From Arcicella sp. (lineage in GTDB: Bacteria; Bacteroidota; Bacteroidia; Cytophagales; Spirosomataceae), in contig JALONS010000024.1 of NCBI GenBank assembly GCA_025454855.1, positions 1-44,861 on the forward strand: a stretch of DNA of 44,861 nt. Direction: 5' to 3'. Numbering within the stretch: the first letter of the stretch is position 1; the number at the start of each line of letters is the position of its first letter. Of the stretch, positions 32,867-40,274 are shown in pieces. The translations under genes and the position numbers were made by a program. Under the pieces are notes generated by a model that had not been told where the DNA came from, searched no databases, and was given only the letters and a program-made list of their open reading frames with translations.

Positions 32867-33496
32867 TTATCCAAAGATATTTCGCACAAAATCACTTATT
32901 TGAGCAATGCAACTTAATAATAACGTCGGTTTTAGTATTAAGGTAAAGGCAATCCCAAAAATGGCCCCAGCTAAGTGTGCCAAGTGACCGATGTTATCCA
33001 TGTTTCGTTTTGACATATAGAATGAATAATACATATACAAAACCCCATAAATAAAAGCAGGAACTGGAATAACATACACTAAAAAAGTAACCGTTGGGGC
33101 AATGAGAATTGCTGAAAAAACCACCGCAGAAACTCCACCAGAGGCTCCTAAAGCATTATAACTACTATTATTTTTATGTTTGGCATAATCGGGATAATTG
33201 GCAACTACGATACCCAGAAGATACAAGACAGCGTAGTAAATACCTCCTAAACTTTCCCCGAAAAGATACGCAAAGTAATACTCAACGTTTCTACCCAAAA
33301 AATACAAACTTAACATATTGAAAAACAAATGCCCGTAGTCGGCATGAAGAAAACCTGATGTCAGGAAACGGTAATATTCTCCGTTGCGTTGTACGGCATA
33401 AGGATTCATAATCCATTTATCCATAACGCTGTAATTGTTCCATGCGTAGATACTCAAAGCAACGGTAATTCCTATAAAAATGAAAGTTAATGACAT
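32867..33496 (-). CDS. Rhomboid family intramembrane serine protease
   Basis: A 209-residue multi-pass membrane protein. Catalytic serine S119 is in GASGGVSAV and the partner histidine H174 in GHLAHLAGAIFG. HLFFNMLSLYFLG (H56, N60) gives the oxyanion-hole histidine and asparagine typical of the family. About six transmembrane segments can be drawn. Rhomboids cut single-pass membrane proteins inside the bilayer. The substrate is unknown. It is preceded on the minus strand, 40 bp upstream, by the polyprenyl synthase gene. Confidence 0.9.
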   Translation of the reverse strand: MSLTFIFIGITVALSIYAWNNYSVMDKWIMNPYAVQRNGEYYRFLTSGFLHADYGHLFFNMLSLYFLGRNVEYYFAYLFGESLGGIYYAVLYLLGIVVANYPDYAKHKNNSSYNALGASGGVSAVVFSAILIAPTVTFLVYVIPVPAFIYGVLYMYYSFYMSKRNMDNIGHLAHLAGAIFGIAFTLILKPTLLLSCIAQISDFVRNIFG

Positions 33497-33536
33497 CGGT
33501 TTCTTTTAAAATTGTTATCTGTTAATTGTTCACTGA

Positions 33537-34508
33537 CTATACCTCTCTATCAATCAACATGGCAGCAAAGGCTTTAAGTTCGGTTTTACGTTCTTCTTCT
33601 ACTTTTAGTCTTGATAATGCGTCTAAACCTTTATCAAAATAATCATTAATTTTGGCTTCGGCTAATTGCCTAATCCCTAAAGTATCATAAATTCCCGTCA
33701 CGGCTTTTACCTTTTCGGTAGCATCAAAATCTTTGGCATTTAACCAATAATTCAATGATTTTTGGGTTTCTCCCGTCGCTTTTTCGATGGCTTCAATGAG
33801 CATATAGGTTTTTTTATTCGCAATAATATCTCCGCCTACTTGTTTCCCAAATTTTTCAGGGTCTCCGTACACGTCTAATAAATCATCTTTCAATTGAAAA
33901 CCCAAACCAATGTTAATCCCTATTTCGTAGAGTAAATCACAAGATTTATCACTTGCCCCGCCAATGATTCCGCCCAATTCTAAGGCATAGCCCAACAGTA
34001 CGGAGGTTTTCAATTTTATCATTTCTAAATATTCCGCTTCTGAAACCGTTGTACGATTCTCGAAATTCATATCCAATTGTTGCCCTTCACAAACTTCAGC
34101 GGCGGTGCGATTAAAGCGTTTCATGGCTTTTTTGAAACGACTATCTTCAACCTCCATGAGTAGTTCATAGGCTTGTACCAACATCACATCACCCGAAAGG
34201 ATGGCAATGTTTTCATTCCATTTTTCGTGTACGGTGGGTTTTCCTCTGCGTAATGGGGCTTTATCCATGATGTCATCGTGCATCAGCGTAAAGTTATGGA
34301 ATACCTCCACTGCCGAAGCAGGTTTGACCGCTTTTTGCCAATCGTCAGTAAATAAAGCGGTTGCCATGATGGTCATTAACGGACGGATTCTTTTGCCACC
34401 CAATGCCATCAAATAACGGATTGGTTCGTAAAGTTCTGGGGGATTTTCACCGTAAGTTTGTTGAGCAAATTCTTCGTTGAGTGCTTGTAGGAAGTGTTTG
34501 GTAGTCAT
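33537..34508 (-). CDS. Polyprenyl diphosphate synthase (trans type)
   Basis: A 323-residue all-trans isoprenyl diphosphate synthase. Both aspartate-rich motifs are visible: DDIMD at 78-82 and DDLLD at 208-212, which bind magnesium and the allylic diphosphate. GGKRIRPLM (38-46) and RRGKPTVHEKW (87-97) bind diphosphate. Product length (C15, C20 or longer) cannot be safely predicted; no bulky aromatic is right before the first motif. The enzyme supplies isoprenoid chains for quinones or carotenoids. It starts after a promoter on the minus strand and is followed by the rhomboid gene. Confidence 0.92.
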   Translation of the reverse strand: MTTKHFLQALNEEFAQQTYGENPPELYEPIRYLMALGGKRIRPLMTIMATALFTDDWQKAVKPASAVEVFHNFTLMHDDIMDKAPLRRGKPTVHEKWNENIAILSGDVMLVQAYELLMEVEDSRFKKAMKRFNRTAAEVCEGQQLDMNFENRTTVSEAEYLEMIKLKTSVLLGYALELGGIIGGASDKSCDLLYEIGINIGLGFQLKDDLLDVYGDPEKFGKQVGGDIIANKKTYMLIEAIEKATGETQKSLNYWLNAKDFDATEKVKAVTGIYDTLGIRQLAEAKINDYFDKGLDALSRLKVEEERKTELKAFAAMLIDREV

Positions 34509-34560
34509 GTCTTGAGTAATTGGTATTTAGTGATTGGTGAATGTTGGTTAGATAATCCTA

Positions 34561-34593
34561 CAAAAATAGATTTTGCTTTGTGCATTCTTCAAA
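34561..34593 (-). promoter_or_regulatory. Promoter of the polyprenyl synthase gene
   Basis: On the minus strand TTTG (complement of 34590-34593), 21-bp spacer, TATTTTTG (complement of 34561-34568). It lies about 50 bp before the ATG at 34508. Confidence 0.5.
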
Positions 34594-34686
34594 ATTACTC
34601 CCTCAACAAAACCTACTCCCGACCAATTACTGAACAAATTTAAAAAGAAGAATTGAAACCCTCACTCGTTTCAGATTTATTTTGGC

Positions 34687-34694
34687 TAACTTTG
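34687..34694 (+). promoter_or_regulatory. Candidate -7 box of the exonuclease gene
   Basis: TAACTTTG matches TAnnTTTG and lies 45 bp before the ATG at 34740. It falls inside the longer open frame, which argues that translation starts at 34740. No matching -33 box is evident. Confidence 0.4.
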
Positions 34695-34739
34695 CCCTTG
34701 ATGGTTTTTTACCCATCCGAAAAATTTGTAATCCAACCA

Positions 34740-35555
34740 ATGCTCAATCATCAGTTAAAACTTCGTAAGCCCCTCGCTGTTTTTGATTTAGAAACTACGG
34801 GAATTAATATGATTAAAGACCGTATCGTAGAAATTAGTATTGCCAAAGCTAATATAGACGGTACTGTTACGGTAAAAACTCGCAGGGTAAATCCAGGAAT
34901 GCCTATTCCTTTAGAGTCATCTTTGGTACATGGTATTTATGATGAAGATGTAGCTAATGAACCCAGCTTTAAACAAATAGCCAAATCGATGGCTCAATTT
35001 TTGGAAGGTTGCGACTTGGCAGGTTTTAACTCTAATCGTTTTGATGTACCGATGTTGGTAGAGGAGTTTTTGAGAAATGATGTAGATTTTGACATTAAAA
35101 ATCGTCGATTAATTGATGCCCAGCGGATTTTTCATTTGATGGAACCCCGCAATTTGTCGGCAGCTTATAAGTTTTACTGTAAAAAAGAGTTGATTGACGC
35201 TCATTCTGCCGAAGCCGATACCATTGCTACTTTGGAGGTATTAAATGCCCAAGTACAATATTATGAAGGGGTAAAAATTAAAAATGATAAAGGCGAGGAA
35301 ATTGAACCTGTAAAAAATGATATGGATGCACTGCACGAAATTACAGCTTCTAAAATCGTGGATTTTGCTCAAAGAATGGCATTCAATAAGGATGGAATTG
35401 AGGTAATTAACTTTGGGAAACACGCAGGAAAACCTGTTTTGCAGGTACTAAAAGAAGAGCCTTCTTATTACGACTGGATGATGAAAGGGGATTTTCCGAT
35501 GGATACCAAAAGAAAATTAACTGAAATAAAATTACGCTCGTTTAACAATAAGTAG
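34740..35555 (+). CDS. DEDDh 3'-5' exonuclease domain protein
   Basis: From ATG 34740 the protein has 271 residues. The exonuclease core has the three motifs of DnaQ-like enzymes: Exo I AVFDLETTG, Exo II AGFNSNRFDVPML and Exo III HSAEADTIATL with the catalytic histidine. The N-terminus starts LNHQLKLRKPLAVFDLE. The C-terminal third (about 190-271) includes INFGKHAGKPVLQVLKEEPSYYDWMMKGDF, a known short C-terminal module of exonuclease/polymerase epsilon-like proteins. It removes nucleotides from 3' ends; it could proofread or process DNA or RNA. An open frame extends to a TTG at 34653, but the -7 box and the lack of conserved character upstream favour 34740. Confidence 0.85.
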   Translation: MLNHQLKLRKPLAVFDLETTGINMIKDRIVEISIAKANIDGTVTVKTRRVNPGMPIPLESSLVHGIYDEDVANEPSFKQIAKSMAQFLEGCDLAGFNSNRFDVPMLVEEFLRNDVDFDIKNRRLIDAQRIFHLMEPRNLSAAYKFYCKKELIDAHSAEADTIATLEVLNAQVQYYEGVKIKNDKGEEIEPVKNDMDALHEITASKIVDFAQRMAFNKDGIEVINFGKHAGKPVLQVLKEEPSYYDWMMKGDFPMDTKRKLTEIKLRSFNNK

Positions 35556-35565
35556 TTAATAATCG

Positions 35566-35596
35566 TTTCAATTTTAAAGGCAAAACCGTATTTTTG
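35566..35596 (+). promoter_or_regulatory. Promoter of the nuoKLMN group
   Basis: TTTC 35566-35569, 19-bp spacer, TATTTTTG 35589-35596; the nuoK ATG is at 35622. This shows that nuoK opens its own transcript rather than continuing a nuoA-J operon. Confidence 0.55.
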
Positions 35597-35621
35597 CAAC
35601 TTATTAAGAAAACCAAGCATT

Positions 35622-35948
35622 ATGCAAATACCTGACATTATCCGACAAATTCCTTTGAACTACTACATTTGGTTCAGTACAGCCCTTTTTTGTATCGGAA
35701 TCATCGGCGTATTGACTCGCCGCAATGCCATCATTATTTTCATGTCCGTTGAATTGATGCTCAACTCTGTGAATCTTCTATTAGCCGCATTTTCATCGTA
35801 CAAATCAGACCCATCTGGGCAAATTTTTGTCTTTTTCATTATGGCAGTTGCCGCTGCTGAAGTAGCCGTTGGTTTAGCAATCATCGTGATGATTTACAGA
35901 AATATCCAAAGTATAGATGTAGGTTTGTTGAATAAGTTGAAGTGGTAG
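35622..35948 (+). CDS. nuoK: NADH-quinone oxidoreductase subunit K
   Basis: A 108-residue membrane subunit of complex I of normal size, with three transmembrane helices. NAIIIFMSVELMLNSVNLLL carries the conserved glutamate (E43) of the proton channel, and AAAEVAVGLAIIVMIYR the second conserved glutamate. It is part of the membrane arm that couples quinone reduction to ion pumping. It heads the group nuoK-nuoL-(toxin-antitoxin)-nuoM-nuoN-gtrA. nuoJ, which usually precedes it, is not in the window; an exonuclease gene is upstream. Confidence 0.95.
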   Translation: MQIPDIIRQIPLNYYIWFSTALFCIGIIGVLTRRNAIIIFMSVELMLNSVNLLLAAFSSYKSDPSGQIFVFFIMAVAAAEVAVGLAIIVMIYRNIQSIDVGLLNKLKW

Positions 35949-36042
35949 AAATTGGCAAACGGTTTATGGGTAACGGTAAACTATTTTAACGATTGAACAG
36001 GTAATTCCTATATAAAATGAGTTTTGACGTGTAGAATTCGCT

Positions 36043-36070
36043 CATTCACTCATTCACTAAATCACTCATT
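36043..36070 (+). repeat. CATTCACT-type short repeats before nuoL
   Basis: CATTCACT at 36043-36050 is directly repeated at 36051-36058, and related CACTCATT follows to 36070. It lies in the 128-bp nuoK-nuoL spacer and ends 7 bp before the nuoL ATG. Confidence 0.5.
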
Positions 36071-36076
36071 GTTTTT

Positions 36077-37978
36077 ATGTCTTTAATTACACTAATTCCT
36101 CTTCTTCCTCTACTCGGATTCCTGATTAATGGAATAGGGTTTCGTCATGTGTCGAAGTCATTGGCTGGAATCATTAGTACCGGAGCTGCTTTAGCTTCAT
36201 TTGCTTGTGTGTTGTCGCTATTCTTTGGGTTCGATGGGAAGCCACAAGTAGTTTCAGTTTTCGACTGGATTACCGTTGGGAAATTAAATATTTCCATGTC
36301 ATTTCTCATCGACCAATTATCCCTATTGATGTTACTTATCATTACGGGCGTTGGGTCGTTAATCCATATTTATTCTATTGGCTACATGAGCCACGATGAA
36401 GGTTTTGGTAAATTCTTTGCTTTCCTTAACCTCTTTTTGTTCTTCATGCTTTTGTTAGTAATGGGTTCAAATTACGTAGTGATGTTCATCGGTTGGGAAG
36501 GCGTAGGACTCTGTTCATACTTATTGATTGGTTTCTGGAATAAAAACACTAACTATGGTAATGCCGCTCGTAAAGCGTTTATTATGAACCGTATCGGAGA
36601 CTTAGGGTTTTTGATTGGTATATTCATGATAATCAACCACTTTGGTTCGGTAGAATACGGTTCTGTTTTAGAGTCGGTTACAGATGGCGGATACGCCTCT
36701 GGCGACAAAACATTGTTCTACATTACACTTTGTTTATTCATAGGTGCGATGGGGAAATCAGCACAGATTCCTCTTTACACATGGTTACCAGATGCGATGG
36801 CAGGTCCAACCCCTGTTTCAGCTCTAATTCACGCAGCTACGATGGTTACAGCGGGTATTTATATGATTATCCGTTCGAACTTCATGTACTCGCTTGCCCC
36901 TGATACACTGCATATTATTGCATGGGTTGGTACAGCAACGGCTCTTTTAGCGGCTTCCATCGGTTTATTCCAAAATGATATTAAGAAAGTATTGGCTTAC
37001 TCAACGGTTTCGCAATTAGGATACATGTTTATGGGTCTGGGCGTAATGGCGTATTCATCGTCATTTTTCCACGTGATGACTCACGCATTTTTCAAGGCTT
37101 TATTGTTCTTGGGAGCAGGGTCAGTGATTCATGCCATGTCTGACGAACAAGATATTCGTAAAATGGGCGGACTTCGTAAGGCACTTCCCATTACTTTTAT
37201 CACGTTTTTGATTGCTACCATCGCTATTTCGGGTATTCCTCCTTTTGCAGGTTTCTTTTCAAAAGATGAAATTTTAGCCCACGTCTTTGAACACAATAAA
37301 TTAATGTGGGGACTTGCCCTCGTGGGTTCAATGATGACTTCGTTCTATATGTTCCGTCTATTATTTTTGACTTTCTTCGGAGAATTCAGAGGTACGCACG
37401 ACCAAAAACATCATTTGCACGAATCACCAATTACCATGACTGCCCCTCTAATGATTTTAGCAGTGCTTTCTGCGGCGGGTGGATTTTTTAATTTACCGCA
37501 TATTTTTGGTGGTCATGCCAGTTTAGCCGAATTTATGTCACCACTTTTTGCTCATTCCAATACCGAACATGCACCCATTGATGAATCATTAGAAAAAACC
37601 TTGATGATTGTTTCGGTGGTGGCAGCCCTCGTTTCGGCAGGATTAGCGTACGTTATTTATGTTTCTAAGAAAACTGTCCCCGTGGCAGATTCAGAAGTCG
37701 CTGGTGTACAGAAAGTTGTGTACAATAAATATTATGTTGATGAATTGTACGATAATCTTTTTGTGAAACCTATCACGGCACTTTCCAACTTCTTCCATTC
37801 AGTATTTGAGTTTTTGGTGATTGATTTAATTGTGGAGGGAGTAGGTAAATTAGTAAAATCACTCTCTGCCGAAGCACGTTTACTCCAAAACGGTACAACG
37901 GGATATTACATTTTTGCGATGGTACTCTCAATCGCAGTACTTATCATTTACAGTTTGAAAAATTTTATTTTGAGCTAA
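36077..37978 (+). CDS. nuoL: NADH-quinone oxidoreductase subunit L
   Basis: A 633-residue antiporter-like subunit of the complex I membrane arm, full length. Multiple transmembrane helices are seen; FIGWEGVGLCSYLLIGFW carries the conserved glutamate, AMGKSAQIPLYTWLPDAMAGPTPVSALIHAATMVTAG the channel lysine and the helix-breaking prolines, and AYSTVSQLGYMFMGLG the second lysine region. The C-terminal lateral helix region is present (residues 500-633). It conducts protons during NADH oxidation. It follows nuoK after a 128-bp spacer with short repeats, and the antitoxin gene starts 13 bp after its stop. Confidence 0.96.
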   Translation: MSLITLIPLLPLLGFLINGIGFRHVSKSLAGIISTGAALASFACVLSLFFGFDGKPQVVSVFDWITVGKLNISMSFLIDQLSLLMLLIITGVGSLIHIYSIGYMSHDEGFGKFFAFLNLFLFFMLLLVMGSNYVVMFIGWEGVGLCSYLLIGFWNKNTNYGNAARKAFIMNRIGDLGFLIGIFMIINHFGSVEYGSVLESVTDGGYASGDKTLFYITLCLFIGAMGKSAQIPLYTWLPDAMAGPTPVSALIHAATMVTAGIYMIIRSNFMYSLAPDTLHIIAWVGTATALLAASIGLFQNDIKKVLAYSTVSQLGYMFMGLGVMAYSSSFFHVMTHAFFKALLFLGAGSVIHAMSDEQDIRKMGGLRKALPITFITFLIATIAISGIPPFAGFFSKDEILAHVFEHNKLMWGLALVGSMMTSFYMFRLLFLTFFGEFRGTHDQKHHLHESPITMTAPLMILAVLSAAGGFFNLPHIFGGHASLAEFMSPLFAHSNTEHAPIDESLEKTLMIVSVVAALVSAGLAYVIYVSKKTVPVADSEVAGVQKVVYNKYYVDELYDNLFVKPITALSNFFHSVFEFLVIDLIVEGVGKLVKSLSAEARLLQNGTTGYYIFAMVLSIAVLIIYSLKNFILS

Positions 37979-37991
37979 AATAAATCAACTT

Positions 37992-38222
37992 ATGAGATTG
38001 ACTATTGATATTTCAGATAAAGATTACAATCTATTTGTTTCGTTTGCAGATAGGCTTGGTGCAACCATCTATGATGATAAAAATCTGAGAGACAAACAGT
38101 TAAGAGAAAATCAAATAACGAATACTATCAAAAAAGGAGGAGATTTTTCCTATTTAGGAGATATTATTGAATGGCAAAAAGAGCAACGTAAAGAAAGAGA
38201 TTCACCATTCAAAGATTTATGA
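37992..38222 (+). CDS. Putative antitoxin of a PIN-domain toxin-antitoxin pair
   Basis: A 76-residue small protein, MRLTIDISDKDYNLFVSFAD onward, rich in charged residues, with the C-terminal tail EWQKEQRKERDSPFKDL. Antitoxins of VapBC-type pairs are small, have an N-terminal DNA-binding part and a C-terminal tail that covers the toxin active site; this one has that size and position but I do not recognise its DNA-binding fold. The stop overlaps the toxin start (ATGA at 38219-38222), typical translational coupling. It begins 13 bp after nuoL inside the complex I operon. Confidence 0.65.
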   Translation: MRLTIDISDKDYNLFVSFADRLGATIYDDKNLRDKQLRENQITNTIKKGGDFSYLGDIIEWQKEQRKERDSPFKDL

Positions 38223-38584
38223 AACTGTTAGATACAAACATTATCATTTATTCCGCTCTTGCTGAATTCAATTATTTGCAAGAATTAGTCCTTGATGATA
38301 AGAATGCAGCTTCTATTATCAGTTATGTAGAAACTTTGGGATTCCATAAATTGAAAGCACAAGATAAAGAGTTTTTAGAAAGTGTTTTCAAAAGATTAAC
38401 TGTACTGAATATTAATCATGTTATTGCCGAAAAGGCTGTTGAATTAAGACAGCAAAATAAAATGGGTACACAAGATGCTCTTATTGCTGCAACAGCTTGG
38501 TATCATAATTTTGAATTAATAACACGAAATACTAAGGATTTTGAAAATATTGAAGGTTTAACTATTTCAAATCCAATTGTTTAA
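38219..38584 (+). CDS. PIN domain VapC-like toxin
   Basis: A 121-residue PIN-domain ribonuclease. The acidic metal-binding residues are D5 (LLDTNIII), E38 (SYVETLGF), D86 (GTQDALIAATA) and D107 (RNTKDFENI), matching the VapC type pattern. VapC toxins cut tRNA or rRNA when freed from the antitoxin. It overlaps the preceding small gene by 4 bp and sits between nuoL and nuoM, transcribed in the same direction. The gene looks intact. A different role as an RNA-processing enzyme in this operon cannot be excluded. Confidence 0.85.
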   Translation: MKLLDTNIIIYSALAEFNYLQELVLDDKNAASIISYVETLGFHKLKAQDKEFLESVFKRLTVLNINHVIAEKAVELRQQNKMGTQDALIAATAWYHNFELITRNTKDFENIEGLTISNPIV

Positions 38585-38593
38585 AATAAAAAC

Positions 38594-38642
38594 GTTTATG
38601 AAAACGGGTACTATAATCTCATAAACATTAAACTCATAAACT
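38594..38642. repeat. CTCATAAAC element, copy 2, with inverted repeat
   Basis: Arms 38594-38601 and 38619-38626 pair over 8 bp. Sequence 38617-38642 matches 15927-15952 at 24 of 26 positions, so the same element lies behind the toxin gene and behind HU. It ends 14 bp before nuoM. Confidence 0.6.
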
Positions 38643-38656
38643 ACTAAGCGTTCAAT

Positions 38657-40111
38657 ATGCTAACAATTTCACTAATTCTCCTTCCCATCATTGCAGGGCT
38701 AATCACCCTCACGACCAAAGGGGAAAATGCTAAAACGATTGCTTCTGTTTTTGCTTTTGCAGAAATGGTTTTGGGGGCATACGCCTACTATTCCTTTATG
38801 CCAAATGCAAATACTCAATTTGCCACCAGTTACAACTGGATTCACTCTGCTGGTATCAAGTTTTCGGTCGGTATTGATGGTATCAGCCTTATATTAGTGT
38901 GTCTCACTACCTTGATGGTTCCTTTTATTGTATTATCTACTTTTAGAAATAACTATAAAAATCCTCATGTTTTTTACGCCTTGATTCTTTTTATGCAGGC
39001 GGCATTGATAGGTGTTTTCACGGCAAGAGATATTTTCTTATTTTACTTCTTTTTTGAAGTTGCACTAATTCCTGTGTATTTCATTGCCGCAGTTTGGGGT
39101 GGTGAAAATCGTATCAAAGTAACCTTTAAGTTCTTTGTTTATACAATTTTCGGGTCGCTTTTCATGCTTCTTGCCTTAGTATATCTGTATTTACAAACTT
39201 CAGGGATAGCTCATAAAGCAGATTTTGAATCTATTTACGCCGCCGCTAAATCGTTGGATATTACGCAACAAAGCTATCTTTTTGCGGCTTTTTTCATTGC
39301 CTTTGCCATTAAAATGCCTTTGTTCCCATTCCATACTTGGCAACCAGATACTTATGTAGAAGCACCTACCGCAGGTACGATGTTACTATCAGGAATTATG
39401 TTGAAAATGGGTACTTACGGACTCATCCGTTTTGTATTACCCATTGTACCAGCCGCTGTGGATAAGTGGGGAATGATTGCCATCATTCTTTCGGTAATTG
39501 GTATTGTATATGGTTCAATCATTGCTATTCAGCAAAAAGATATGAAACGCCTCATTGCCTACTCATCTTTTGCCCACGTAGGCTTAATGTCAGCGGGTAT
39601 TTTTAGTAAAAATACTGATGGTATTCAAGGAGCTTTAATTCAAATGCTGGCACACGGTATCAACGTAGTTGGTCTTTTCTTCATCGTAGAAATTATACAG
39701 CAACGTACTAAATCACGTGAATTGGCTCGTTTGGGCGGTATTACTCAAACGACTCCTAACTTGACGGTCTATTTCATTATTTTAATGTTGGGTTCGGTAG
39801 CTCTACCCCTAACGAATGGTTTTGTAGGAGAGTTTTTATTATTGAAAGGAGTTTATCAATACAATGCTTGGATTGGGGCAGTAGCGGGTCTAACTATCAT
39901 TCTCGGAGCTGTGTATATGCTCAGAATGGTACAGAAATCAATGTTTGGTATTACTTCACGCATCACTGACGGATTCTCGGATTTAACCTTTTCTGAAAAA
40001 GTAGTATTATTCCCTTTATCATTTATGGTTATTTGGTTGGGTATTGCTCCCAATATGTTTCTGAAATATACTGAACCAGCCGTTAATCAATTATTATCAA
40101 TCATTAAGTAA
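38657..40111 (+). CDS. nuoM: NADH-quinone oxidoreductase subunit M
   Basis: A 484-residue antiporter-like complex I subunit with about 14 transmembrane helices. Conserved blocks are FSVGIDGISLILVCLTTLM, IFLFYFFFEVALIPVYFI (channel glutamate), FAIKMPLFPFHTWQPDTYVEAPTAGTMLLSGIMLKMGTYG (channel lysines and prolines) and IAYSSFAHVGLMSAG. Full length for the family. It follows the toxin gene by 72 bp containing a repeat element. nuoN follows after a repeat-filled 163-bp spacer. Confidence 0.96.
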   Translation: MLTISLILLPIIAGLITLTTKGENAKTIASVFAFAEMVLGAYAYYSFMPNANTQFATSYNWIHSAGIKFSVGIDGISLILVCLTTLMVPFIVLSTFRNNYKNPHVFYALILFMQAALIGVFTARDIFLFYFFFEVALIPVYFIAAVWGGENRIKVTFKFFVYTIFGSLFMLLALVYLYLQTSGIAHKADFESIYAAAKSLDITQQSYLFAAFFIAFAIKMPLFPFHTWQPDTYVEAPTAGTMLLSGIMLKMGTYGLIRFVLPIVPAAVDKWGMIAIILSVIGIVYGSIIAIQQKDMKRLIAYSSFAHVGLMSAGIFSKNTDGIQGALIQMLAHGINVVGLFFIVEIIQQRTKSRELARLGGITQTTPNLTVYFIILMLGSVALPLTNGFVGEFLLLKGVYQYNAWIGAVAGLTIILGAVYMLRMVQKSMFGITSRITDGFSDLTFSEKVVLFPLSFMVIWLGIAPNMFLKYTEPAVNQLLSIIK

Positions 40112-40160
40112 GGTGTTAGGAGTTAGGGATTAGGAATTGGAGATTAGATTATTAGGAGAT
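40112..40160 (+). repeat. TTAGGG-type tract after nuoM
   Basis: A degenerate run of TTAGGAG / TTAGGGA / TTAGGAA / TTAGGAG words immediately after the nuoM stop, the same word family as in the panB-rluA and COX24-rng spacers, here without an opposing C-rich arm. Confidence 0.55.
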
Positions 40161-40216
40161 TAAACTTTGGCTTTTAAAATATCGATTAAAGTTATTTTTA
40201 AAATTAATGATAATTC

Positions 40217-40269
40217 ACCGATAACTTTTTACTGATAACTTTTTACTGATAACTGTTCACTGATAACTG
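40217..40269 (+). repeat. 14-bp tandem repeat upstream of nuoN
   Basis: Units ACYGATAACTTTTT start at 40217, 40231, 40245 (diverged end) and 40259 (partial), about 3.8 copies. The array ends 5 bp before the nuoN ATG at 40275. Confidence 0.75.
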
Positions 40270-40274
40270 ATATT

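Noticed and set aside
34653-34739. N-terminal extension of the DEDDh exonuclease
   Set aside because: It contains a TAACTTTG -7 box and no family-like residues; the ATG at 34740 gives a normal N-terminus.
40217-40269. Possible CRISPR-like array before nuoN
   Set aside because: The units are contiguous 14-bp tandem repeats without spacers and no cas gene is near.
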